Made by a program: the position numbers and the translations under genes. From NIOZ-UU13 sp035528395 (GTDB taxonomy: Bacteria; Planctomycetota; Phycisphaerae; Sedimentisphaerales; Anaerobacaceae), in the NCBI GenBank assembly GCA_035528395.1, contig DATKYR010000036.1, positions 1 through 64,000 on the forward strand: a stretch of DNA of 64,000 nt, written 5' to 3'. Each line of letters starts with the position of its first letter. Within the stretch, counting starts at the first letter, position 1. The notes below the pieces were generated by a model, which worked only from the letters and a program-made list of their open reading frames with translations, did not search any database and was not told where the DNA came from. Shown piece after piece: positions 25,619-32,766 of the stretch.

Positions 25619-25915
25619 ATCAGAGAATTATGCAAAACAAACCCAATTTCCAAAAAAGTCAAATGAATCTAAATATCTATACAAAAATGGCTTACGATAA
25701 TAAATCCAATTGGGCACTTGGTGAAAACAAACCCAATCAAACCCAGTTCAAACCCAAAACAAACCCAATCTCCAAAATGCCCGAAATGAACGTAAATATC
25801 TATTATATAACGGTATATAACAATAAAACTTACCTTCAGGCGAATACAAAACAAACCCAAACAAACCCAATTCAAACCCAATTTCCTAAAAGACCCAAAA
25901 TGAACTTAAAACTGT
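25619..25915 (+). repeat. Degenerate AACAAACCCAA-rich repeat array
   Basis: Three loosely repeated units each pair AACAAACCCAAT(T/C) with a following AAAATGAA(C/T)(T/G)(T/A)AA-like stretch. Unit starts are near 25632, 25725 and 25848. One frame reads as Asn/Lys/Pro/Gln-rich text with no fold, so this is most likely non-coding. I recall similar frames in other Phycisphaerae genomes, which would make it a lineage-specific dispersed element. Confidence 0.55.
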
Positions 25916-26048
25916 TTGCCGGAAAATCCAGCCACACCCCTTTAGGCTGTGAGAATAAATTTTTTGACATGTTATGTTGTCGGCGTTATATTCTGAATAA
26001 GTTTACAAACCATACAAATATATATGTTATCAGGCAGGGAGTAAAAAA

Positions 26049-27224
26049 ATGAAAACGAGAATTTGGATTAATTTTGTTCTGGTGGTAATGGCTGTCTGTA
26101 TGCCCGGCTGCAAAAAGAAAGCTCCGCCTCCAACAGAACCGGAGATTAAGCCCGAAGCTGAAGTAAAGGAGACAAGGCCAATGAGCGCTAATGAAGAACC
26201 TTTCGGCCAAACAGCCGACGGAAGGGAAGTTACTTTATACACTTTGACTAATACCAACGGTCTTAGAGCGAGGATTACCAACTACGGGGCCATTCTGGTT
26301 TCGCTGGAGGTCCCTGACCAGGACGGAAAGTTGGCTGATATAACGCTCGGCTTCGATGCGCTTGACGGGTATCTTAAGGTGCACCCCTATTTCGGGGCGA
26401 CGGTGGGCAGATATGCTAATCGTATCGGCAAGGCCAGGTTCGTGCTCGATGGCGTCGAGTATAAGTTAGCCGCCAACGATGGGGAAAATCATCTGCACGG
26501 AGGTATCAAGGGATTTGATAAAGTGGTATGGAGGCCCGAGGACCTATGGGCCAACGATGATGAAGCGCTGGTGAAGATGAGCTATATAAGCGAGGACGAT
26601 GAAGAAGGCTACCCGGGCAATCTGGCATGCACCGTTACTTATACTCTGACAAAAGACGATGAGCTAAAGATTAACTATGAGGCCGAGACGGACAAAACGA
26701 CTGTGGTCAATCTGACGAACCACAGCTATTTCAATCTTGCCGGCCAGGGCACCGGTGACATCCTTGGCCACGAGCTTACGCTCAACGCCGATAAGTACAC
26801 GCCGGTTGATGAAGGCCTGATACCGACCGGCGAAATCAGAAGTGTTAAAGATTCACCGATGGATTTCACTTTGCCGATGTCCATTGGTTCGAGAATTAAG
26901 GAGGTCGGGAACGGCTACGACCACAATTACGTGCTCAACAGCGGTGGAGGCACACTGGCTCTGGCTGCAAAGGTATATGAGCCAACCAGCGGGCGCGTAA
27001 TGGAAATCCATACCATCGAGCCCGGTATTCAGCTCTACACCGGAAACTTCCTGGACGGTACCCTAACCGGCAAAGGCGGCAAGGTGTACAAAAAGCATTA
27101 TGCATTCTGCCTGGAAACGCAGCACTTTCCTGATTCACCGAACAAACCCGACTTTCCGTCCGTGGTTCTCCAGCCGGGGCAGAAATATACGTCAGTAACC
27201 GTGCACAAATTCTCCACAAGGTAA
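26049..27224 (+). CDS. galM: Lipoprotein aldose 1-epimerase (galactose mutarotase)
   Basis: A 391-residue mutarotase interconverting alpha and beta sugar anomers. An N-terminal lipobox (MPGC, Cys19) and Pro/Glu-rich linker show a membrane-anchored, extracytoplasmic form, unlike the usual cytosolic enzyme. Family motifs are present: GRYANRI, ENHLHGG, NHSYFNL (catalytic His) and ETQHFPDS (catalytic Glu). GGGAG precedes the ATG. Anchoring in the periplasm suits a role after polysaccharide cleavage. The gene ends in TCTGATTTCTGA-type heptamer sequence shared with other intergenic sites. Confidence 0.95.
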   Translation: MKTRIWINFVLVVMAVCMPGCKKKAPPPTEPEIKPEAEVKETRPMSANEEPFGQTADGREVTLYTLTNTNGLRARITNYGAILVSLEVPDQDGKLADITLGFDALDGYLKVHPYFGATVGRYANRIGKARFVLDGVEYKLAANDGENHLHGGIKGFDKVVWRPEDLWANDDEALVKMSYISEDDEEGYPGNLACTVTYTLTKDDELKINYEAETDKTTVVNLTNHSYFNLAGQGTGDILGHELTLNADKYTPVDEGLIPTGEIRSVKDSPMDFTLPMSIGSRIKEVGNGYDHNYVLNSGGGTLALAAKVYEPTSGRVMEIHTIEPGIQLYTGNFLDGTLTGKGGKVYKKHYAFCLETQHFPDSPNKPDFPSVVLQPGQKYTSVTVHKFSTR

Positions 27225-27290
27225 GTGTGAAGTGACAGAGGACAGAAGACAGACTCCGACTTCTGATTTCTGATTTCTGACTTCGGTGTA

Positions 27291-28724
27291 TCAGGCCAAA
27301 TAGATTTTGTCACCCGGTTTGATTTTAGGTATCTGATTCAGCTTTTCCTTGATGTCATCTTTTTCCAGTGCGAAGCCGGGGGCGATTTCAAGGACACAAT
27401 CAATTGAGCCATCCGGTTTTTTGGGGATGGTTAGGCCTGCTGATTCGAGCCAATCAGCGGCACGGGCGATCATCATTCGCCTGGTGGTTTCGACACTGTC
27501 AACGCCGGTGGCATTTTTGGTCGGGGCAAATTCTTCGCTTCGGACGGTCTGCAAAATTATCGACTTCGATGCCAACGGCAGGGCGTCAAAAACAAAGCTC
27601 TCCAGCTTTACACCGTTCGGCTCAGCCGGTTCAACAAGTTCTCCATGCTTATCGATGTGCGGAATATTTTTAACGGCTTTATGCAGCGGTAAAGAAAAAC
27701 CACCAACGTTTAGTCTTTCTACGAAGTCGCAGTTGATGATGTGGATAGCGATACTGCCGAGCTCAAAGATTAGGGAGCCATCCGGTTTTCGTCTCTGGGC
27801 CAATTCATCAAGAAAATCGCTATATTCGATGACAGTTACCCTGCCGTCAACCAAACAGAAGTTGCCGACCTTTTCGTAGGGCCCGGTCTTAATAAGAGCC
27901 TTTGAGGACATTTCGGCCTTATCGAGAGCGTGCAGGCCGATAAAGAGCGGGTCGAAAATATTTATCAGGGGGTTGTCAACCTGGAAATAGCTGACAAATT
28001 CAACGCCGCGACTTTTCATATCTTCGAGGGCACCGCTCTGGTAAAGTGCCTTAAGGCTTCCCCCGTGTCCGTCGGGTGAGCAGCTCAGTCTGTCTTTGTC
28101 GGCCAGCAGTATCTCGCCGGCGGAGCTGAAATCGGGTAATGTGCCCTGCTGAAATATAAAAACGTTTTTATCATCCAGGCCGTAATAGTCATTGGAGCGA
28201 AAAATATCTATGGTCTCGTCGTGGTTCAAAGGGCTGGTCATAATATACCAGGGGCAAACGGCGTGGTACTTTTGCCAAGCCGCTGTGATAGACTCGGCAA
28301 AGATTTGAAACAGCGTTTTGTTTTTGACAGGGCTGATGGGAAAATTTCCCTTTGGGCCGTCGAATCCGAGCCTGGTTCCCTGGCCTCCTGCGACGACGAA
28401 GGCAGCAACCTTGCTCTGCCGTATCAACTCTCTACCCCATTCGACGGCTTTGGCATACTTATGCTGCTGCTGTGGGTCTGCCGGCTCAGAACTGTAGGAC
28501 GAAGCAGGAACCAAATCAGTGCTTATCGCAGCAGGGGCAGTCTTTTTGATGCAATCAACCACCCAATTGTCTATTTCCGCAAGGTCCAACTGCCGGATTT
28601 GTGCAAGCAAATTCCGCTTTTGAGCCGTATTCAAACAGTCCCAAAATGCTAAAAGATGGCTCTGGCGGTGCTCTTTAAGCAGTTTTTTTATGTCTTCGTA
28701 ATTTTTTTGAGTACCCATATCCAC
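27291..28724 (-). CDS. UDP-N-acetylhexosamine / UDP-sugar pyrophosphorylase (UAP1-like)
   Basis: A 477-residue UDPGP-family nucleotidyltransferase resembling eukaryotic UAP1/AGX proteins. The nucleotide loop is GGQGTRLGFDGPKG; further family motifs are SPDGHGGSLKAL and YFQVDNPL. It would join UTP with a sugar 1-phosphate such as GlcNAc-1-P to feed envelope polysaccharide synthesis. The start is a GTG at 28724 or an ATG two codons in; neither has a strong ribosome site. It is convergent with the mutarotase gene. Family is sure, sugar specificity is not. Confidence 0.88.
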   Translation of the reverse strand: MDMGTQKNYEDIKKLLKEHRQSHLLAFWDCLNTAQKRNLLAQIRQLDLAEIDNWVVDCIKKTAPAAISTDLVPASSYSSEPADPQQQHKYAKAVEWGRELIRQSKVAAFVVAGGQGTRLGFDGPKGNFPISPVKNKTLFQIFAESITAAWQKYHAVCPWYIMTSPLNHDETIDIFRSNDYYGLDDKNVFIFQQGTLPDFSSAGEILLADKDRLSCSPDGHGGSLKALYQSGALEDMKSRGVEFVSYFQVDNPLINIFDPLFIGLHALDKAEMSSKALIKTGPYEKVGNFCLVDGRVTVIEYSDFLDELAQRRKPDGSLIFELGSIAIHIINCDFVERLNVGGFSLPLHKAVKNIPHIDKHGELVEPAEPNGVKLESFVFDALPLASKSIILQTVRSEEFAPTKNATGVDSVETTRRMMIARAADWLESAGLTIPKKPDGSIDCVLEIAPGFALEKDDIKEKLNQIPKIKPGDKIYLA

Positions 28725-28841
28725 GATTAAAAGCTGAAAACAAGGATATTACGCAAATTGTAAAAAATTTCAAGAAACTTGGGGGAAAATCCCCAAAATT
28801 TATTTGACAGGAAAGCCACCCTGTGTTAGGATTGTAATTGA

Positions 28842-28930
28842 GGCAGGTAGGTTTGAAAAGTGTATTGTTATTATAATTTAAACCGTCATCATAATTTAGT
28901 CGAATTTTCATATCATAAGGCCCCCCTGCC
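28842..28930 (+). repeat. 75-90 bp element upstream of pseudopilin gene, copy 1
   Basis: It starts GGCAGGTAGGTTTGAAAA, has an AT-rich middle including TTATTATAATTTAA and TCATCATAATTTAG, and ends CCCTGCC. Two related copies in the same relative orientation precede the other pseudopilin-Hint gene (53357-53430 and 53524-53598). They share GGCAGG-TTTGAAA, an ATTATAATTTAA(G/A) block and an ATTTTCATAT/AATTTCATAT block. Confidence 0.65.
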
Positions 28931-29043
28931 GGAAAAGGGCATTTTGCGGTTTGGCTTAAAACATCGAATCGACAGCTATGCTAAAAGTATGTAAAGTTGG
29001 GCAAAAAACCATGTTGGCAAGACTGGTTTTGCAAGGTTGGACT

Positions 29044-29187
29044 GACCGTTTTTAAGTAAAAATATTAAGTCAAGGAGATTCGCAAAAGGAAAGAGTGTTT
29101 AGTGTCTGGCATTTATGCGACAGTAAGCATTTATATATCAAAATGTAAACCGAAGCGTACTTAAAAACGGTCGAATTCGCGAATCTC
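29044..29187 (+). promoter_or_regulatory. A-B-A'-B' interleaved inverted-repeat leader, copy 1
   Basis: Arm A is GACCGTTTTTAAGTA (29044-29058) and A' is TACTTAAAAACGGTC (29158-29172), a perfect 15-bp match. Arm B is GAGATTCGC (29075-29083) and B' is GCGAATCTC (29179-29187). The interleaved order would make a pseudoknot in RNA. B' ends 23 nt before the ATG and just before AAAAGGAG. The same arrangement precedes the paralogue at 53047. TTGGAC just upstream of A could be a -35 box, so a DNA-operator reading is also possible. Confidence 0.7.
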
Positions 29188-29210
29188 AAAATTTTAAAAG
29201 GAGAACAAAA

Positions 29211-30497
29211 ATGAGGAAAAAGAAAGGTTTTACATTAGTTGAGCTGTTGGTCGTGATCGCGATCATAGCGCTGCTGATGGGCATTCTGATGCCGGCGCTG
29301 GCCAGAGTAAGGCAGATTGCCTTTAGAATGGTCTGCGGGACGAACTTGTCCGGTATCGGCAAGGCAATGCTTATCTACAGCAATGATTACGACGATGAAA
29401 TGCCTCGTGCCGGCGGCAGAAACAGCGTGTGGTCCGGTCAAGTACCCATGTGGCTGGCCGACAACCGATTCACTGCTTACGGCTTAAGCGCAGACGGCAG
29501 CGGCGGCATGGCCACAATTACGTCGAGTTTCTATCTTCTGGTCAAGTATGCCGAAGTAACGCCTAAGTCCTTTATCTGCAAGGGTGATTCCGGGACCAAC
29601 GAATTTAAGCCCTCCGACGACGGCGCAGGCGACAGGGAGCTTATTGACCTCTGGGACTTCGGGCTAGAGCCAATAGAGCATTGCAGCTACTCTTACCATA
29701 TGCCTTTTGGCCTGTATGCTCTGACGACATCAAGTGAGCCCGGTATGGCGATTGCAGCCGACCGGAACCCATTCATAAACTCTCCTGCTGCAGAAGCCCA
29801 GGGCAAGATTGACATGTGGTCCGGCTTCAATCCTGACGGTGGCAAAGAAATAATCCAAATTGGAAACGCCATTGCCCACCAGGAAGATGGACAAAACGTA
29901 TTGTTTATGGACAGCCACGTGAGCTTCATGAAACAGCCGTTCTGCGCCGTCAATGACGATAATATTTACACCTTCTGGGACGGCGGAGATATTCGACGAG
30001 GCGGCTTGCCCATGCCCGGCGCAAGTGAGCCCGGGGACAGGCTGGATTCGTTCCTGGTAAACGACGGCGAAGGTGGAGCTGCGCCCCCACCAAAGGGCAG
30101 GGGATGCTTCCTTGCTGATACACCTGTATGGGTAAACGGAGCACTCGTAAAAATCTCGGAAGCCGTCGCAAGCCAGGCAGTCGGCTGTCTTGCAGCAACG
30201 AGCTTAGAGAAGCTCGAAGAGCACGAGGGAAGCTTCGAATGCCGCGATATAACGCTCGAAAACGGAAACAGCATCAGCGTCGTGGATGCACACTGCTTCA
30301 TGCTTGATTCCGGACAATGGGTAGCCGCCCAGAATCTGGAAAGTGGCATGAACCTGAAATCACTAAACGGCACAGTTACTATCAAGAGCGTTGTAACCAG
30401 GTCAATACCATTCGTCGGCAAGGTCTATAACCTGAAGGTCAGCGGCTCAGACCAGTACATGGTAGGCAAAGATGGAGTAGTCGTGCGCGACTTCTAA
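29211..30497 (+). CDS. Pseudopilin-like protein with C-terminal Hint domain
   Basis: A 428-residue protein. Residues 6-35 form a type IV pilin N-terminus (GFTLVELLVVIAIIALLMGI), cleaved by prepilin peptidase before Phe. The middle is the planctomycete pseudopilin region with HQEDGQNVLFMDSHVSF. From Cys299 a Hint fold begins: block A CFLADTPVWVNG, block B SVVDAHCFML, block F VYNLKV...YMVGKDGVVVRD. It ends in Arg-Asp-Phe, not His-Asn, so C-terminal intein cleavage is excluded. The block-B Thr is Val, so even N-terminal self-cleavage is uncertain. AAAAGGAG precedes the ATG. A paralogue lies at 51761-53047. Confidence 0.85.
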   Translation: MRKKKGFTLVELLVVIAIIALLMGILMPALARVRQIAFRMVCGTNLSGIGKAMLIYSNDYDDEMPRAGGRNSVWSGQVPMWLADNRFTAYGLSADGSGGMATITSSFYLLVKYAEVTPKSFICKGDSGTNEFKPSDDGAGDRELIDLWDFGLEPIEHCSYSYHMPFGLYALTTSSEPGMAIAADRNPFINSPAAEAQGKIDMWSGFNPDGGKEIIQIGNAIAHQEDGQNVLFMDSHVSFMKQPFCAVNDDNIYTFWDGGDIRRGGLPMPGASEPGDRLDSFLVNDGEGGAAPPPKGRGCFLADTPVWVNGALVKISEAVASQAVGCLAATSLEKLEEHEGSFECRDITLENGNSISVVDAHCFMLDSGQWVAAQNLESGMNLKSLNGTVTIKSVVTRSIPFVGKVYNLKVSGSDQYMVGKDGVVVRDF

Positions 30498-30586
30498 TAC
30501 GGCGTCTCAATGCGTCTGTTCAAAGAACAGCGTATTGTTTGACAGCCGGAAAGCGTAAAGATTATTCTTGCTTCGGTTGTTTACAG

Positions 30587-30622
30587 GCGGCCTTATGCAC
30601 AATCGCATAAGGCCGCTTTTTT
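30587..30622 (+). terminator. Rho-independent terminator after the pseudopilin-Hint gene
   Basis: A perfect 12-bp stem GCGGCCTTATGC/GCATAAGGCCGC with a 6-nt loop is followed by TTTTTT. The paralogous gene has an equivalent terminator with the same GGCCTT core at 51644-51685. Confidence 0.92.
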
Positions 30623-30751
30623 ATAACACTGACTATGACACTGACCGACACTGACCGATACTGATTTCTGGCTTCTGTCTTTCGGCCTCTGATTTCTGAT
30701 ATAGGTACCCGATTCTTGCAAAAACTGCGTTTTGTCGCTATCATATTTCAA

Positions 30752-31237
30752 ATGGCAGCAAAATCTCGCAAGGACAAGAATAAACAGGGTCCGGTGGCGG
30801 TCAATAAAAAGGCTTACAGAAACTTCGAGCTGATCGAGAAGTTCGAGGCCGGTCTTGGACTGTTAGGCACCGAGGTTAAATCGCTGCGCGAAGCAACGGC
30901 GGATCTTGCCGGTTCGTATGCAAGGATTGACGGTGGTGAGTGCTGGCTCGTCGGCGCAACTATCGCCCAATACCAACAGGCCGGTGCCTGGCAGCACGAG
31001 CCGACCAGAAAAAGAAAACTGTTGCTGCACAAGGCCGAAATCCACAGGATAAGAACAAAGCTCGAACAGCGCGGCTTTACCCTCGTGCCGCTGCGGATTT
31101 ATTTCAACGACAGAGGGCTGGCAAAAATAGAGCTGGCTTTGGCCAGAGGTAAAAGACAATACGACAAAAGAAAAGCAATTACCGAACGCGACCAAAAACG
31201 CGACGTCGACAGGAGTATGAGAAAATATCGCAGATAA
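30752..31237 (+). CDS. smpB: SsrA-binding protein
   Basis: A 161-residue tmRNA-binding protein needed for trans-translation rescue of stalled ribosomes. The order of motifs is typical: AYRNFELIEKFEAGLGLLGTEVKSLR, GECWLVGATIAQY, RKRKLLLHKAEIHRI and a basic C-terminal tail ending in KYRR. I use the ATG at 30752; a TTG 12 codons earlier would add an unlikely extension. No tmRNA gene is in the window. A DUF1844 gene follows 24 bp downstream, probably co-transcribed. Confidence 0.95.
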   Translation: MAAKSRKDKNKQGPVAVNKKAYRNFELIEKFEAGLGLLGTEVKSLREATADLAGSYARIDGGECWLVGATIAQYQQAGAWQHEPTRKRKLLLHKAEIHRIRTKLEQRGFTLVPLRIYFNDRGLAKIELALARGKRQYDKRKAITERDQKRDVDRSMRKYRR

Positions 31238-31261
31238 CAGAATATTCAAAGGATGCTGATT

Positions 31262-31654
31262 ATGGCTGAAGAAGAAAAGAAAAAAGAGAAAAAAATCATA
31301 GTCGATGAGGATTGGAAGGCTGAGGCGCAAAAAGAGAAGGAAATATTAGCCGCACAGGAAGAAGCCGAAAAGGAAAAGGCCCAGGAGAAAAAGCAGGCCC
31401 GCGGCCCTATGCCACAGGGTAATTTTGCCGCCTTGGTAAGTATGCTCACTACTCAGGCATTATTCGCCCTGGGTCTGCTGCATGTGAAGGGACAGAAAGA
31501 GAGAGAGCCGGACCTGGAGCTGGCGAAATACAATATCGATATGCTCGAGACCCTTGAAGAAAAAACCAAGGGCAATCTGACCCAGGAAGAAGAAGCGGTC
31601 CTTTCCAATACCCTTAATGAGCTGCGTATGGGTTATGTTAAAGTCGCAGGATAA
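31262..31654 (+). CDS. DUF1844 family protein
   Basis: A 130-residue protein. The first 50 residues are highly charged and predicted coiled (EEKKKEKK, QEEAEKEKAQEKK). The rest is the DUF1844 helical region, with FAALVSMLTTQALFALG followed by a Glu/Leu-rich helix pair. Function is unknown across the family. AAAGGA before ATG at 31262 decides the start, three codons inside the longest frame. It probably shares a transcript with smpB. Confidence 0.85.
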   Translation: MAEEEKKKEKKIIVDEDWKAEAQKEKEILAAQEEAEKEKAQEKKQARGPMPQGNFAALVSMLTTQALFALGLLHVKGQKEREPDLELAKYNIDMLETLEEKTKGNLTQEEEAVLSNTLNELRMGYVKVAG

Positions 31655-31842
31655 TAAAGAATCAAAATGCAAATATCATTGTGAGCCCGAACAAAGTGAG
31701 GGCGCGGCAATCTCTAACTTACGAATAGCTGAGATTTCTTCGTCGTGGAGTTTACCCTGAGCGTAGCCGAAGGGCTCCTCGCAATGACAATGTACAACAA
31801 TTTTGCATTTCGATTTTATGATTTCTTTACAGGATAATCACT
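31655..31842. repeat. Two CATTGCGAG-type elements in opposite orientation
   Basis: Copies at 31677-31714 and 31731-31791 are opposed. The second has a CCTGAGCGTAGCCGAAGG unit nested inside it, showing that the two repeat families insert into each other. Confidence 0.65.
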
Positions 31843-32646
31843 TTGGCGAACATATTAGATAAAATAATTGCCGACAAAAGAGCTGAAGTACAATCCCGGC
31901 AAACACAGACAAGTCTCGATGAGCTCAAAGAGCAGATTCGCTCCCTGCCCAGGTGCCGTAACTTCTACAAGGCCGTCACCAGACCCAACAGCCGTGGTAT
32001 AAATGTTATCGCAGAGGTCAAAAAGGCCTCACCGTCGGCAGGGGTCATTCGCGAGGATTTCGACCCCGTGACAATCGCGCAAACCTACGAGAAATGCGGC
32101 GCCGAGGCAATCAGCGTTCTTACCGACGAAAAATATTTTCAGGGCCGACTCGAATATATAAACCGGATACGCGAGGCGGTGGATTTGCCTGTTTTGCGAA
32201 AGGACTTTATCCTCGACCTCTGGCAGGTGTACGAATCGCGCGCCGCCGGTGCCGATGGGATATTATTGATAGCAGAAGCGCTGAAGCCCGGCGAACTGAT
32301 GGACATGATGATAGCCGCGGCCGAGCTGACTCTAACGGTCCTTCTGGAAGTTCACCGCGCCGATACGCTGTTAGGCGTGCGCAGCCTTATTGGCTTTCCT
32401 AAAAAAGGATACAGCGTTCTCGGAATCAACAACCGCAACCTGACAACGATGCAGGTGGATTTGAACACGACCAGCCGATTAGCGGAGTTTATCGATGACA
32501 AAAACGAGCTGGTCGCCGAAAGCGGAATAAAAACACGAGCCGACGTCGAAAAGCTAAGGTCTGTCGGCGTAAGAGCGGTCCTGATCGGCCAGACGCTGTG
32601 CGAAAACCCTGACATAGAAGAAAAATTTGCTGAGCTGTTCGGCTGA
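31843..32646 (+). CDS. trpC: Indole-3-glycerol phosphate synthase
   Basis: A 267-residue TIM-barrel enzyme closing the indole ring in tryptophan synthesis. Family motifs include VIAEVKKASPSAGVI, AISVLTDEKYFQG, LRKDFILDLWQVYE, LGINNRNL and VAESGIKTRADV. The start appears to be TTG at 31843, since AGGATAATCACT directly precedes it and the family N-terminus (ILDKIIADKRAEV) follows at once. No other trp genes are nearby. It converges with glnS. Confidence 0.95.
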   Translation: MANILDKIIADKRAEVQSRQTQTSLDELKEQIRSLPRCRNFYKAVTRPNSRGINVIAEVKKASPSAGVIREDFDPVTIAQTYEKCGAEAISVLTDEKYFQGRLEYINRIREAVDLPVLRKDFILDLWQVYESRAAGADGILLIAEALKPGELMDMMIAAAELTLTVLLEVHRADTLLGVRSLIGFPKKGYSVLGINNRNLTTMQVDLNTTSRLAEFIDDKNELVAESGIKTRADVEKLRSVGVRAVLIGQTLCENPDIEEKFAELFG

Positions 32647-32710
32647 TAACTTTGTAAAAGTAAAAGGTCTTATCCCTGGGGGGAGTTAAAATTTATTTAT
32701 AAAGTAATTA

Positions 32711-32752
32711 AACAGATTTCTCGACTCCGCTGCGCTTCGCTCGAAATGACAA
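32711..32752. repeat. TCTCGACTCCGC...GCTCGAAATGACA palindromic repeat
   Basis: The stretch GATTTCTCGACTCCGC and GCTTCGCTCGAAATGAC is a member of the dispersed GAGCG(C/A)AGTCGAG family. Placed between convergent trpC and glnS, it could act as a bidirectional transcription stop. Confidence 0.5.
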
Positions 32753-32766
32753 TCGGTCAATTTGAG

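Larger units (their letters stand above)
24935..26048. other. 1.1-kb gene-free region with promoter, hairpin chain and degenerate repeat
   Basis: After a CCTGAGCTTGTCGAAGG repeat (about 25032-25050) come a strong promoter (25330-25358), three hairpins (25367-25445), ACATACGA-like short repeats (about 25555-25592) and a degenerate AACAAACCCAA repeat (25619-25915). A long frame over the last part is compositionally abnormal and I do not call it a gene. Confidence 0.6.
28725..29210. other. Long leader region of the first pseudopilin-Hint gene
   Basis: It carries one copy of a 75-90 bp element bounded by GGCAGG and CCTGCC (28842-28930), a GCAAAAAACC/GGTTTTGC inverted repeat (about 29003-29032), and a paired inverted-repeat leader (29037-29203) that has a counterpart upstream of the second pseudopilin gene. 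Confidence 0.7.

Noticed and set aside
25619..25915. CRISPR array
   Set aside because: The repeats are degenerate and irregularly spaced, and no cas gene is in the window.
25483..26052. A 189-codon Asn/Lys/Pro-rich frame
   Set aside because: Low-complexity translation of a degenerate repeat; no ribosome site, and it overlaps the real start of the mutarotase gene.
29008..29040. Sigma-54 promoter before the first pseudopilin gene
   Set aside because: TGGCA and TTGC are present but the GG-to-GC spacing is three bases too long.
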